Origin: Bugula neritina
Lineage: Eukaryota; Bryozoa; Gymnolaemata; Cheilostomatida; Bugulidae
Assembly (NCBI GenBank): GCA_964035545.1
Contig: CAXIUT010000223.1
Location: 1 to 64,000 of the forward strand
Length of the DNA: 64,000 bases
Reading direction: 5' to 3'
The notes under the pieces: generated by a model
Databases searched by the model: none
Seen by the model: the letters and a program-made list of their open reading frames with translations, nothing else
What the model was told of the DNA's origin: nothing
Shown: piece by piece, positions 33,420 through 45,754 of the stretch
Layout of the letters: every line of letters begins with the position of its first letter
Numbering within the stretch: the first letter of the stretch is position 1
Made by a program: the position numbers and the translations under genes

Positions 33420-35015
33420 TCATCTGTTTAGACTTGGTCTGATTCTCTCAACTGTTCTGTTGTTTACAATTATTTGTATTATTCTTCTCTGACGTCTTGT
33501 TGATGATAAAAGAAAGTTCTTATGATGACTTCTGCTTGTCTAGAAATATCTTCATCATCGTGATTGATTAGATTTTAAATAACTTAGACTCCATTGAAAG
33601 AATAGATATTTTATGCAACAATATTAGGTTAAGTTTAATTTGTTTTAGTTTGTTCTGCTAAATTCAAGATACTCTCCAACAAATCTAATCCATTTAAAAT
33701 ATGATAGTTATCATCAGATTTCAATATGTTGATAAACCCTTCAAATTTATTCTATACGGCAAAATATGGAATCATTGCTAAATCTTTGATGGACATGATA
33801 TTTCTAAATATAAAACAAATTTCCATTCGAACCTTTTCCTAGTCATTATCAAACATCTTTTCCAATTAATAAAATACCTTTTTATTTAAAATTATTTTCA
33901 AACATTGTTATATTGTACCTGCTGCTATATTTGATAATATATAACATGTTTTTTTACGAAAAGATTGCTTTTTACTTTTTAATCCTTGATATAAATATTC
34001 TAGAACATTGTTATCAAGTAAATAATCTATTAATTTATTAGAACCTTAAACTAAAGTTCCTATTAACTTCAAAGCAGGGGACATAAGTTGTTATTACTCC
34101 ATCAGGACAGGCATTATTTTAAATATCAAGTCTATTTCTATAATAGGTTTGCTTTTCTAGATCGTAGCTGAACAGTTATGAGCCAATGACCAAAGACAGT
34201 CATGATATATTTAACCTCTAGGAATACAGCCATTACTCAGATAGGTAGAGATTATGGACAATGCTGATTAAATTTTTTTATATTCTGGTTGAGGTTTATC
34301 CCGGCAAAGAAGAGTTAATAGTTATAAGCCTGGAAGAAATATATATTATCTACTTTTTATTATTTTTTAACATACTATATCGATTGCTCCTTCTTAGATA
34401 ATTATGTCTCTAAAAGCAAGGCTACTACAGGTAAAGTTAACTAAGATGAAACAGCACAAATTGGCAATAAAAGAAGTATAATTTTTCAATTTCAAGAGTA
34501 AAACCTCCACTGCTCCTTTATTGACTAGATATCTGCTGAAATGATTAGGTCCAGCAGTCAAATGAGACAAACACCACAAAGCTTCCAAAATTAACTGTTA
34601 ATTTTCAGTCTAATCTATGAGCTTCATAGCCCCATCTTCAATACGTTATCCAACTTCTTGACTTAACGAATTTTGATCCTAATCAGTAAAGAAATTTTAA
34701 CATTTAGCAATCAACTTGCGAATACAGACCACTCCTTACAACTGCTACTATATTGCTTAAGACTCAATCTTTTTGATTAACATAGGAATATCCTCTAAAG
34801 AAAAATCAAGGCTTGATGCTCTAAATAGAAATATAAGTACTTAAGGACTATATCTTGCATTGTCGGATCAACCATCATAAGGCAAGAAGCATTTGGTTAT
34901 GCTATCTGAGATGACATCCTCTTCTTCTTAAAGATATTTTCACGTATATTTCTGCGGATTTATACATTGACTTGGTTGCGTTCCAGTCTGTATTGTTCTC
35001 CTTCTTATTAGTAAT
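33420..35015 (-). CDS. Importin alpha, 5' end cut off by telomere array
   Basis: The N-terminal importin-beta-binding domain is present in part (RNQVNVEIRRNIRENIFKKK), followed by armadillo repeats (SLEDIPMLIKKIES, ILEALWCLSHLTAG, AIDIV) and a polar C-terminus. A 20-nt intron lies at 34821-34840. Importin alpha binds classical nuclear localisation signals and hands cargo to importin beta. The frame is still open at the junction with the CCCCAA array; no start codon remains, so roughly the first 10-20 residues are missing. Confidence 0.88.
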
Positions 35016-35090
35016 CCCAACCCCAACCCCAACCCCAACCCCAACCCCAACCCCAACCCCAACCCCAACCCCAACCCCAACCCCAACCCC
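35016..35090 (-). repeat. Telomere, left end of chromosome III, joined to an importin gene without a gap
   Basis: A 75-bp CCCCAA array in left-end orientation. Its outer side is fused directly to the importin alpha coding sequence, with no N spacer and no right-hand GGGGTT telomere for the chromosome to its left. Confidence 0.95.
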
Positions 35091-35172
35091 ATTAGTTCTA
35101 CAATTATATACAAATTCTATTTATCATAGTATTTAAGTATAAATAAAAGAATTGATATTATGATTAACTAGA

Positions 35173-36201
35173 TCAATAACCAACCTTCTTCTTCCCTATC
35201 TTAGCCATTTACTGAGTTAATATATATTTACCTTTCTTCTATCAGCTATTAATGTATCAATTTTGACCTCAACATATTTGCTTACATCCACTCCATCTCT
35301 TTTCTTTTACTCTTCTTACCCAAATAATCCAACTAATTGACGTCTCAACACTTCTAAGCCTCCTATACTTCCACTAGAAGGAACACCAATGGCTCCTAAA
35401 CTATCTTGCCCTCGATAAATAAAAATAGCCTTCAGATGATCCTTATGACTCACCACTTTTGGTCTTTCCTGGAAAAACAACTAATTAAGAAAACCTCTTA
35501 ACTGACCTCCAACTGATGAATTTTTAGTAGAACAAAACACTAAACTAGCATTATTGATATGAGCCAAGTAGCGAAGAGCTCTACTCAACCACTTCCTATT
35601 CTCAGTATCATATTTCTAATAGAAATCGAATTTGCAACCAACAAGTACTATATTAACAGCAGGTATATTAATATTTTTAGAATCCTAGTGACTTTTAACC
35701 TCATCTCTCTGTCTCATCAGCCACTAATTGTATTTCTATTTCAATATAAAATTACCTATTCTAGTCCAACTTTTTCTCTCAATGCATTTTAAACTTATTT
35801 TTTGACCTAACTTATCCAAAAACCAACTTCTTCAATGATTTTACCTGGTTTTGACAGATCAACACAAATAGCAACAGTAATACTTCCAAATGTATCCTTA
35901 TTAATCAATGAAGAAATCATTTACATTTTAGTTTTAGATGCATACTCACAACAATGAATCAGCTATTTACGATTAAAACCCTTACGAATAAAAGAATATT
36001 CCAAGAGATAAGTTGGCTTGCATTCAACATCACTTTCGTTACGCATTACCTTCAAAAATGAACTCTTGCCTATATCATTCACTCAGTACCGACAGACTAG
36101 TTACCAAGTACAAACAATAAACGCTCGCTTGAGGATGATTGAGGCTACTTCACTCGATCTCGCAAAGCCTACTCCCAAATATTGATACCCTTTGGCTACA
36201 T
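35173..36201 (-). CDS. Cytoplasmic dynein-2 light intermediate chain-like GTPase (D2LIC)
   Basis: Removing a 20-nt intron (36070-36089) restores a P-loop, LGNQSVGKSSFLKVM, followed by a CKPTYLLEYSF strand and ITVAICVDLSKPGKIIEEV. That is the pattern of the degenerate Ras-like fold in dynein light intermediate chains. A second 20-nt intron (GTAAATA...CTCAG) near the 3' end joins DTLIADRRK to a basic tail. D2LIC is part of the retrograde intraflagellar transport motor. It ends 82 bp from the telomere and starts 23 bp after the Rpb5 stop. A dynein-1 light intermediate chain is the main alternative. Confidence 0.72.
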
Positions 36202-36224
36202 TTTAAATTATATAGATAAACATA

Positions 36225-36943
36225 TCATATTGCTATTCTATAAGTAGTGTAGGTTCCAGCTGTTTCACTCTTTCTGATTATTTTGACTACGTCTCCTCGT
36301 CTCAGACCTAAAAATTTGGCCACTGGGTCAGACATCATGATCTTTGGCAGTTGTCCTTCTTTCACTTTGCTATGTTAAAAGATAAATACTATTTCTAGAA
36401 GAGCTCTTCCTTCTGCACTTCAGTTAGAACTCTATGTTCAGGAACCAGGTCGTGTTTGAGAACGTTGAAAAACAGCTCATCTTGACGGAAGATCTCAAAG
36501 CGATAGGGGTGAGCTTCTAACTTGTCTTTCTTGCTGATTTCATTGAGATAGTTTTGTGTTTTTTTGTCAATGGCGTAAGTGGTATTCTTGCCTTTCATCA
36601 AGGAAGGAGCAACCAAGAAGAATTTCCTGATTTTTGAGCAAGATTTGATAATACGACTGATATACTCTGAAGTGATATCTTCGCAAGTGAAGTTGTAAAA
36701 GACAGCAATCGAAGGATCTATCTCTTCATCTTCATCGAACTCTAAAGGAGGAAATATTTCTCTTTTGTCAGTCAACTAGTGTCTGTGGTAGAGCTAGCTG
36801 AACTCTGCTTCAGTCATGTTTCTTGTTTCTTATCCGACCACGTATTGTCGATACTCCATGACTTCGATGATGGTTTTGTAGAGACGGAAACTTTTGTAGC
36901 ACTAGCTTTCTCTGATAGACTCTAACTTGTGGTCTTCGTTCAT
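36225..36943 (-). CDS. RPB5: RNA polymerase subunit Rpb5 (RPABC1), copy A
   Basis: The N-terminal jaw domain is followed by a C-terminal assembly domain with [37 protein letters not shown] 20-nt intron (GTATTTA...CATAG) precedes [10 protein letters not shown]. The subunit is shared by RNA polymerases I, II and III. Length of about 232 residues is close to the usual 205-215. It is divergent from the TBC gene across 185 bp. Copy B at 57301-58019 is nearly identical. Confidence 0.95.
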
Positions 36944-37128
36944 GGCGAAATCTCGATTGCCTTCAAACATCAACTTTATATTATAGTCAATTCGAATAAA
37001 GAGTCAATTAATAAACCAATTACTACATATCTATATCTCACTCCTTTGTTTTATTTATTTTTTATTTATTTAAAAAAGATTACTGAAGCTTGCAGGTTAA
37101 AAAAAGGTTCTATAATTTTTTGATTAAT

Positions 37129-38325
37129 ATGTACCCAACTTATTCCTAACCATTATCTCCTCTGATTTTTACCTACACTCATCGCGATCATTCAGATGAT
37201 GATAGCAAATCTCTATCTACTTACTCTCTTTCCTCAACTGCTACTTACCGAATTAATCAACTCAAACCCAAATCCAAAATAATTCTTAGCAAACCAAGCA
37301 TCATTAGCAAGCAAAGCATTTCGACTATCGCCAAAAAGACATTAAATAATTCACCTCAAAAACATAAATCAAATAAAAGTCAACTGTTATTGACTCTGTC
37401 TCCTTCTCGTAGGACTTCTAGTTTTATCAGTTAATCACAAGACTACAACAGAAAAGTTCAATAAAAAGAAGAAAATCATCAAAAGTACAACATTCAACAA
37501 GAGTATCATAGTCTTAAGCCGTCCTTCAACTGGAATAGGTTTGCTTTTCTCTGTGGAGTAAGCGATAATAAACCTCAACTTGGTTTTCAAGGCTGTCTAT
37601 GTCCATAGCCTTGTCACTATCAACTACAATGGACTAAATCTCAATCAAAAACAGATCACTCAATCTATCGTAAACTTTCAAGGTAAAAACCTCAAACAAA
37701 CAACTTAGTTCAAATAGAGAAAGACATCAATAGAACCTTTCCATAGTGTCCTACTTTTGCTCCTGACTCACACTTTTCAGATATGTTGAAAGCTGTGCTA
37801 GTAGCTTACTCTGTCTATGACATGGAAGTAGGTTATGTTCAAGGACTCAACTTGATTGCAGGCATTTTGCTCTATCACATCAAAAGCTAAGAACAAACTT
37901 TCTGGGCTCTAGTATAACTGATGGAAGAACAATAGCTGAGAATGATTTACCTGCTTGGCTTCTAGAAACTAGAAGTACATCGTCAAGCTATCATCAAATT
38001 AATACAAATAAAAATACCTGACCTTCATCTTTTTATGGAAGAACTAGATGTTATGCCTGAATGTTTCATCAATGGCTGGTTATTCAGTCTAATGAGTAAC
38101 TGTATCTCAATAGAATACATGGGTTCTGTTATAGCTTAGTTTAGAACCAAAGGATGGACTTTTCTCTACAAACTAATCGTCACTTATTTACTTTTCTTGA
38201 AAGAGAAACTATTTACCAGCAATGACCAAGCTGAATTTCTCCAAAACTTTAGCAGTCAAGCAGGAAGAGACCTTGGCATTCAATGGCATTAGGTGATTCA
38301 ATGCAGTCAGAAACTAGCTCTTTGA
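37129..38325 (+). CDS. TBC-domain RabGAP, copy A
   Basis: About 115 Ser/Lys-rich residues precede a TBC domain: IEKDINRTFP with the Arg finger of motif A, then AYSVYDMEVGYVQGLNLIAG (motif B with the Gln finger in YVQG). The helical second half contains MEELDVMPECFINGWLFSLM. TBC proteins speed GTP hydrolysis by Rab GTPases in vesicle traffic. Two introns of about 34 and 26 nt are needed before motif A, longer than most here. Copy B is at 55916-57112. Confidence 0.85.
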
Positions 38326-38472
38326 CTTTCTTTAATGATTTTGCATTAATATTTATACTCAACTCATAATAATAAGTCGTATGTTCACTAGAATCGCAAC
38401 TCAAGCTTCCAAAAGTATGTTTTCTCTTCCTCGCTACAACTACATCCAACCTCCAAAACACAGCTAGACTCA

Positions 38473-38768
38473 TCACCATGTAGATCTCTAAGGATTCAGC
38501 CAGGACTAGTCGCGAAAAGAATCATCAAATGTGTCCATAACAGACTCAACAAAATAGATCCCGATCGCTGGAATGTATAATCAATATAACTTAGGGAGTA
38601 CCTATTTCTTTCAATACTCACTGGAGAGACGAAGGAGGTTTCCTCGATATTTCTACTTGCGTCCATGTGCATTAGGCTTTGTAACACTAATTCGGAATCG
38701 ATATCAGAGATAGACACGTCCTCATAGCTGATGTTGAAACTGCCTTTTATGTAGTCACACAACATCAT
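38473..38768 (-). CDS. Small acidic protein, unknown, copy A
   Basis: It starts MMLCDYIKGSFNISYEDVSI. A 23-nt GT-AG intron (GTTATATT...TTCCAG) removes an internal frame break and lets the protein run to GIYFVESVMDTFDDSF and a TGA near 38473, giving about 90 residues. Without splicing a different short C-terminus results. It lies tail to tail with the TBC gene. Copy B (55466-55761) differs at about four residues. Confidence 0.5.
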
Positions 38769-38921
38769 GATTCATTATGATAAACCAATATTTCTATTGA
38801 ATCATTGCTTGAGATAGCTAGATAAATCTATCATAAATAAATCCTAATATCTATTTTGAAAAGATATTAACTGTTTTATCAACATTATGACGTAAATTAA
38901 TAATTTAAATATATAAAAAAC

Positions 38922-39889
38922 ATGGATTTCCAAGCTAAAATGATTGTAACCTTCGTCTGGTTCATCATCTTTTTCTAAACAACATCCTATCTTGTACTCC
39001 ATACACCTCTACTCTACGATAATGTACTATATTATCAATTTAGCACCCTTTACTGTTTCTCTTGATAGTACCTGCCTTCCTTGTTGTCATTGTTCTATTG
39101 GTTATTAGTTACTATAAATCCATTTATACTGCTCCAGGTCACCCAAGCTATCACATCGTATCTATCTAGCTATTCTAGAATCTTCATTACAATGATGAAC
39201 TTGAATAAATCAGACAAAAATCTAGAAATTAATCTGAACTAAAAAAAATATGGAGAACTACTCGACGCAAAGGATAAGTTAATATGTCACTATTTTTTAA
39301 TTAAGGCAAGAAATAAAATCATTGAATGATATCAGTTATTGCTTCAAATGCGATCTTGTCAAATAATCAAGAACCCATCACTGTAGAATTTGTGCAAAAT
39401 GTATCAACAGAATGGACCATCATTGTCCATGGGTTGGCAACTGTGTTGGAAAGTTTAATCATAAATATTTCATACTCTTCCTTTTTTATGCTACAGTATC
39501 TTTGATATCAAATAGACCGGACTTCTTACAGTAGCCATAAGTATCACTATTGACTACCTTACAGGAGATTCTCTAGCTAGTCAACTTTCTAAAGGACAAT
39601 ACTATATCTATTATTTTGCTTGCATTACATCATATATGTTAGCAGCTTCTATTGGTTTCCTTTTTGTGACTCAGATGTATACATCTGTGCAAAATATCAC
39701 TACTCTTTAATCATTCACTGAAGGAATCACAAGTCATGTACATATTTGTTTATTAAGAACATATTTGATACAGGTTCAATGTCTAATAATCTTCGATAAA
39801 TTTTTGGTACGTAGAATAGTTGGTTTTTACCTATCGATCCTTTTCCATCATAATGCCCATTAGAAAATGGAACCATTGATGTCTTATGA
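38922..39889 (+). CDS. DHHC palmitoyltransferase
   Basis: Four 20-nt introns joined give a protein with two N-terminal hydrophobic helices and a Cys-rich DHHC domain, [28 protein letters not shown]. Two more helices and a C-terminal NLRQIFG-like segment ending near WFLPIDP follow. The HHC of DHHC is intact. DHHC enzymes attach palmitate to cytosolic cysteines at Golgi, ER or plasma membrane. This gene is wholly absent from the otherwise matching block on chromosome IV. Confidence 0.92.
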
Positions 39890-39942
39890 TTTACATTCCT
39901 TTATTATAAACAACTTATAAGAATTAAAAAGATATCAGTAAA

Positions 39943-40842
39943 TCAAAGTTTTAATCTTTCTTTCATATTTTGTATTTATCCCATGATATTTCCATCTAGC
40001 TTAATTGCTTTCTTTCCCTTTTATATTCCTTTCAGTCCTTCCTAGATGTTCAAAAACTTTTACAAAATATCTTGACGTCTTAAGTTTCTACGACTATCAC
40101 TGTAAAGAGATTTTCCTTCTTGGTTTGCCTTAAAGGAAGGATTCGTTCTTAACCTTTCATCCATTTGCCAATGAGAGTCATTCAAGTTATTCCTTGGAAC
40201 ATAGTAGCTGTAGTTTTATCTACTTTCTCTGATATTATATCTAGTGTTATTCATGTCTCTAGTATTATTCATGTTTTGAGAACTGTTCATATTTACCAAA
40301 CCTCTCACTTCTCTTAGGTATCTGTTGTCTTTATCATATTAATTTCCTTCTCTAAATGAATATTAACCTCTTTGACTATTAGCTTTTTTGACTCTGTTCA
40401 ATAATTGTTCCATATTAACTGACTTATTTCCTGTCTGAGACCCAACAATTGGAGTTTTACTTCCTTCCCTATCGAATCTCAGAGGGTTGACTTGAATCTT
40501 TTTTATTGGACTAGTTTATGAAACTGTGAGGGTTGTGTTTAAGTTGGTTCTTCTGGTTGTTTAAGTTGTTTTTTTATTGATAATTTAAGCTTGTTTTTTG
40601 TCAATTTTTTTGTATTCTTATATTTTCAGAAAGGCTTTAAGTAAAGTGTTTTGTTTTCTAGTTTTAAAGAAATCGCTGATAATAGAAATTCCTTCACATT
40701 CGAGATCATAATGTCGAATACTAACATCTCCATCTTCAGATCGATCGAAAAGGAATAGCTTTTGAAAGAAAAGAGAAGCTGCTTTAACATGAAGACGATA
40801 GAGTAAGAGAGGAAGTTCTCTTTTACGATCAGACTATGCCAT
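39943..40842 (-). CDS. Asn/Arg-rich protein, unknown, copy A
   Basis: A 299-codon ORF with an N-terminal helix-rich part (LYRLHVKAASLFFQKLFLF, FFKTRKQNTLLKAF), a Thr-rich linker and an Asn/Arg/Met-rich repeat region (NMNNTRDMNNTR). No family recognised. It is copied at 54527-55420, where the first eight codons differ entirely while the rest is nearly identical, because the block breakpoint falls inside codon 9. Confidence 0.6.
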
Positions 40843-40948
40843 GCTAAGAAGTAACTAATTTATTATTCTTACACTCAACAATAATTTAAATGTTTTTTCT
40901 AATCTTTAAACAGTTATTAATAAAGTTATTAAAATAATCAAGTATAAA

Positions 40949-42325
40949 TCACTTACAATCCCATCTCTTACTAACTCTTTAATCTTAAGTCACATCCCAG
41001 ACAAAAAGTTCTCCTTTGCCATTGCCTGCAGCAATCACAGGTCCTTCTTCATCTTCCATCATCCCTAAACACATCAAAACTCCCTAAATATTAATAAATT
41101 TACACAACCAGGATTACGGCTTACAACTGGCTACCAGTTCTCTTCCATTTGTCCCAAATCCCAAATCCTCACATTCTAATCTTCAGAACAAGTATAACAT
41201 AAATTTTGATGACCTATTTTGACATCATTAGCTCGTCCTTTATGTATCTTTTTCTTCTGTAAGAGTTATTTGTTTTTTCTAACATCAAATAAACATAAAT
41301 AACCATCATTTGTTGTATATGCTATCTATGATGCTCTATTCATATTCCAACAGGCGCTAAATAGTAAAAATAATACCTTTATACTTCTTGACCTTCAGGT
41401 ACTACATGTACTATTTCATCAGCAGGAAATCTTGAGTCTAAAACAGATATTTTTCCATCATTTCCAGCAGTCAAAAGGACAGAAACATCATTAGAACTCC
41501 AATGAACCTTATTTACTCCAGCTTTATGGTGTTAACAAGTATGAACGCATGCACCTTTAGATAGGTCCCATATTTTAACAGTACTATCCATAGAACCGGA
41601 AGCTAAAACAGATAAATTGCCATTATTCAAAGATAAAGAAGTTACTGCGTCAGTATGACTGCCAGGTTTGTATTGTTTCCCTTTATTAGTAAACTTTTTA
41701 GGTTTTTTTCTTTTTTCTTCAATTTATCCTCCCAAAATCATATCAGGTTGAATAGCTTCTGTAAGATCAAGATTCCATATTTATATTTAAGACAAAAAAG
41801 AAGATACGATAGCATAGTTGCCCTTTGTATAATTTCCACTATTAATTGATCCCAGATCGACTTTCAACCATGCAATATCCAAAGGAAAAGCTGATAACAT
41901 AATTTAATGATGTACAAATAAATTACTTTTATCCCTCTAATACACATATACTTCTAAACTTGCAAATTATTTATCCTAAATAGATATTAGTTTTACTATT
42001 TTTCCTGCTACTATCAAGTTGTCATCCTACTTTATGTAATAGTCTTCTTGCTCATCGTCTGACAACTCGTCAACCATCATTGGATACTTGCTGCTGCTTT
42101 GTAACATCTCTCCGATATCATCTCCGAAGTGAGGGAGATCATCATCTTCTTCATCCATTCTACCTTATTTCAACCTAAATAATTTAGAAAATACCCTTCT
42201 GAAACCATGGGATCTCCTTTCATTTCTTCAATTTAGTTTTAACTCATCTTGACTTCTCTTGGAACTCGAGCAGCATACCCTTTTTCGATCCAAGCAACAC
42301 AAGAAATATAGCTTTCGTTTTACAT
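40949..42325 (-). CDS. PWP1: PWP1-like WD-repeat protein
   Basis: The N-terminus CVAWIEKGYAARVPREVK and the segment YYIK-x-DDNLIVAGK ... LEVYVYQ ... LFVHHQIMLSAFPLDIAWL match periodic tryptophan protein 1. WD repeats follow (SHTDAVTSLS, SGSMDSTVKIWDL). A 20-nt intron (GTATTTT...ATTTAG) sits after the first 45 residues. PWP1 is nucleolar or chromatin-associated and acts in ribosome biogenesis and rDNA transcription. The 3' half was read only in part, so small introns there are possible. Confidence 0.85.
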
Positions 42326-42435
42326 AGTTGTCCTTCTTATAATTATCAACAATCAAAAACACTATTATATGCCTTACTATTAAAATAACTATATCAATAC
42401 ATTAAAATAACAGAATAAAGCATTTTAAAGCAGAA

Positions 42436-43894
42436 TCAGAATTTACCCTGAATAAACCCTTAGAACATCCTCATTGCGGCAGCTGGTTTCTCACAAGGAA
42501 CCATATGTCCAGCTCCATTAATGACATAATAAACCAAATTATTTTAATATTTGGTTATCCATCCTTCGAGACTGCCTCTTGAGTTGGTCAAAACCTTCTT
42601 TTCTTCAGTAACTTTCCATCCAATTCTTCTAATATACTCCTAGGTCTACAAATATGGACACACTGCATCCACATTTCCAGAATAAAACATCATCTTGATA
42701 CCTGCCTCTTTGAAAGAATCAAAAAGAGGAACAGTTGTATTGCCATAAGTATATCTAGAACCAACATCGTCACTGCAAGGAGTCCAATGAGCACCTTCTA
42801 CATGCAGTTGCTTTTGTAAATCTGGATCATTGAAGTACGCAATCATGCCAGTATCGTCAGTATCACAGTGAGGTTAATCATCATTTGCATATTTTCCTCC
42901 CTTGAAAAAAGGAGTGTATTTGTATCCTCTCATTGCTTTTTTCTTCTTAACTATTTCCTAAGAAGTCAATCTTCTTCCTTCAGCTACCTGCTTTTATCCC
43001 AGTTGATCATAGCAAATACCAATTGGATTATAGGCATTAAGTCTATCAGTAACCTAAATATCACAAATAGTACATCATCAGCCAGCTTCAAACCTATTTG
43101 GCAACTGGGATTATCATCATCAGTTTTATCCCATTTGCAATTCTTCACCAATGTTTTGATTTCAGGACCAAGGAAGTAATGAGTATCATAGAACCAAGGT
43201 GTTACCTTTGATCTCCAATAAAGATCAAGATCCAATGCTCCATTTCCAATAAGCATGCCTTTGAAGTCAAGTTTTTTACCATCTACAATAGAATCTTGGT
43301 TTTTGATGATGATATCAGCCAAAGTAGGCAGATACATGCCTCCATAAGATTATCCTGAGATCCAGAAACGATGTGACCCGAATTCAGGGAATTTTTTAAA
43401 GAATGATTTTAGACTTGCTAAGTTATCTTCTGCTGTCCTTGAATCGTTATAAGCAACGTATTTAGGGTCTTTATTTACAGAAAATCCAACTCCAGGTGGA
43501 CTTTCAATAAACAAGATATTAGCGTGCTGGTTCCAAGAGTACATATTCTTGTTGGGAGTAAGTGAATCAGCGCCTTGTTTGATCACATGAGGTCCAAATT
43601 ATTGAATAAAACCTGAATTAATGATGGAGTACCCAACATGCTAGAACAGCCTGGACCTCCATTAAGCCATAGAACAAGGTCATCAGTTTAAGGTTTATCT
43701 TTAGAAGTGATAAAAACGTAGTGATTGGCTACTAGAGGTTCATCTTGGATGTTTAGATATCCGCTATACATCGAAAACTATGAGCTAAAGTTATAATAGC
43801 CTTTGAGTTAAGGAACTATATCATCTGCTGGAGCTGAATAAGTTAGTACCAGCAGACAAGAAAGAAGGATAGCTTATGAGAGATGTTTCATCAT
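42436..43894 (-). CDS. Serine carboxypeptidase (family S10), complete
   Basis: A signal peptide (LLSCLLVLTYSAPA) is followed by WLNGGPGCSS and the active-site block ISG-x-SYGGMYLPTLAD with the catalytic Ser, where x is a TAA codon at an almost invariant Glu. The Asp is in FYSGNVDAVCPY and the His in NGAGHMVP. Two 20-nt introns lie at 43054-43073 and 43613-43632. The enzyme is probably lysosomal or secreted and removes C-terminal residues. The first 306 bases of the window are another copy of its 5' end. Confidence 0.95.
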
Positions 43895-43990
43895 AATTAT
43901 ATCTTGATAGATTTATTATATCAACTTACAAAATAATCAAATATTACTAAAATATATTAATAATTAGATATTGAAAATAACAAATGAAGA

Positions 43991-45556
43991 TCAAAATTAT
44001 TTGATGATTTGTTCATATTATCTATTTCTTGATTCTACTGCACAAAACCATAAATACAGTCCAGATAATAGAGAATACACTCCAAAGAAAAGAAACATAG
44101 GCCAGGGAGTATGCGATGGTGTGACGATATCCATGAAAATAGGAGGAAGAATAGTGACTAATACCATAGCAGGCCAAGCAGTAAATGAAGTATAAGTTAC
44201 TTTCTAATTTTTTAATATCTAAGCAGGATAAATAGATGATATCAATGAATAAGTCACCCCAAAGACTATTATGAAAAGAATCATTGATAGAAATATAGTT
44301 ACTTCACTTGTTATCAACATGCCCACCATTGCCATCACATCAAATACTGCGAATAGTACTGTTCCTATCACCATCAATAACTTTCTTGCTAGGCGTTAGA
44401 AAAATAGATGAGAGGCTAAAGTTGATATAAAAGCGATTGCACTTAGAATAAAATTAGTATATGGACCAAGTCTGTCATCTTCTTGACCGATTATGTAACC
44501 AGAATACACTAGAATTGTAGTTATACCAACGAATTATCTAAAGATGTTGAGATAGACACCCATAAATCTGGCTCTAAAACGTCCAAATTGATAAGGCTAT
44601 CGTTCTTAATGTAAGATGCCTGTAGCTTTTAGAGCTTTAACTTCTGACTAGAGTTTATATCGATCGACCATCAGATCAACAAATTCTTGTTTATAGATAA
44701 AAGATAAAACCTTACGTCCTTCATCGTATTCCTGTCTATCAAAGAGATAAGTGGGACTATTGGGTATAAAGATAATCATCAGCACTAGTTGAACTAAAGC
44801 CATCAATCCTGGAAAGCAAAACATGATCCTAAAATATTAATTAACATCATTTCGATAGAATACTACTCCAAAGAAGTATCCCAGCATGACAGCTCCTACC
44901 ACACTGCAACTGTAGACAGATCTGGCGAAATTTCTAAGACCTCCAGGAACAATTTCTTGAATATATCGAGGCGACCATGAGCAGTAGCAAGCAATACACA
45001 TTCCATATATAAATCTACCAGCAAGTATAGTATATCTATTAGTTATTTGCATCAGTGCAAAAGAAGTCACCATACAGACCAAGTTTATGACATGATGAGC
45101 TGTTCTATATAAATATATTGAATACTTGTTATTCAAACGGGAGATGATAAAGCGACTAACAATGGTTCCTAAAAAGGCTCCAATTGGCATAAAAGAAACC
45201 AATAATGCTAAACTCAAGCCTACAGGACCAGAAAAACCATAAATCGAGTGAAGTTATTTTTGGTTATAGATAGTTGTTATTTCACATAGACCATATCCAA
45301 ACTGCATACCAGATATTGACAAAATAGCAACGATGTTAAAGATAGGAAAGAGTTGTTTCCAAGTTTGTACAGTTGTTTTTTATAAAATTTTTATTCTCTG
45401 CTCCAATAACTTGCTCTTGCGGTTTAGCTCGTCTTACTGTGCAGATGGATTGGAGCCATCTATGTTGAATTCTTCGGGTTGCTGACGGATTGGCATCTCT
45501 ATTTGTCCTAGTACTTCTTTGAGGGTTTATTTATCAGATATCGGGTTTTCGTCCAT
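43991..45556 (-). CDS. MFS sugar-porter-like transporter, copy 2
   Basis: Same 521-residue product as the gene at 403-1968, with a few substitutions, mostly conservative (for example V to I and H to N in the middle of the protein). Frame intact. See that entry for domains. Confidence 0.85.
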
Positions 45557-45754
45557 GATATTATTTAGATAGATATCAAATAGTGATTTAATAATTATCA
45601 ATCAAACTCAAGTCATTCGTATTTAATATACTTAATTAACAAAGATTCAATAGCTTGATGTTCTTAACATCAATTGAATAAGGTTTAGACACCCTTAAGT
45701 GTTTAATAGGGGGCCCTCATGTAAATGAGGACTAAATAATAGAAGCTTGAAGAA

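Larger units (their letters stand above)
36225..40829 (+). repeat. Shared block A, inverted relative to 54549-58019, with extra DHHC gene
   Basis: Sequence from the last codons of Rpb5 (36225) to 38778 and again from 39943 to 40829 is nearly identical to the reverse complement of 58019-55458 and 55420-54549. The 1.16 kb from 38779 to 39942, holding a complete DHHC gene, has only 37 bp in its place in block B. Outer limits are the Rpb5 stop codon on one side and codon 9 of the terminal gene on the other. Confidence 0.93.

Noticed and set aside
38249-38479. Minus-strand ORF opposite the 3' end of the TBC gene (76 residues)
   Set aside because: It overlaps the TBC coding end antisense, has no family features, and differs by a 7-bp indel from the matching region on chromosome IV, so it is not conserved as a frame.
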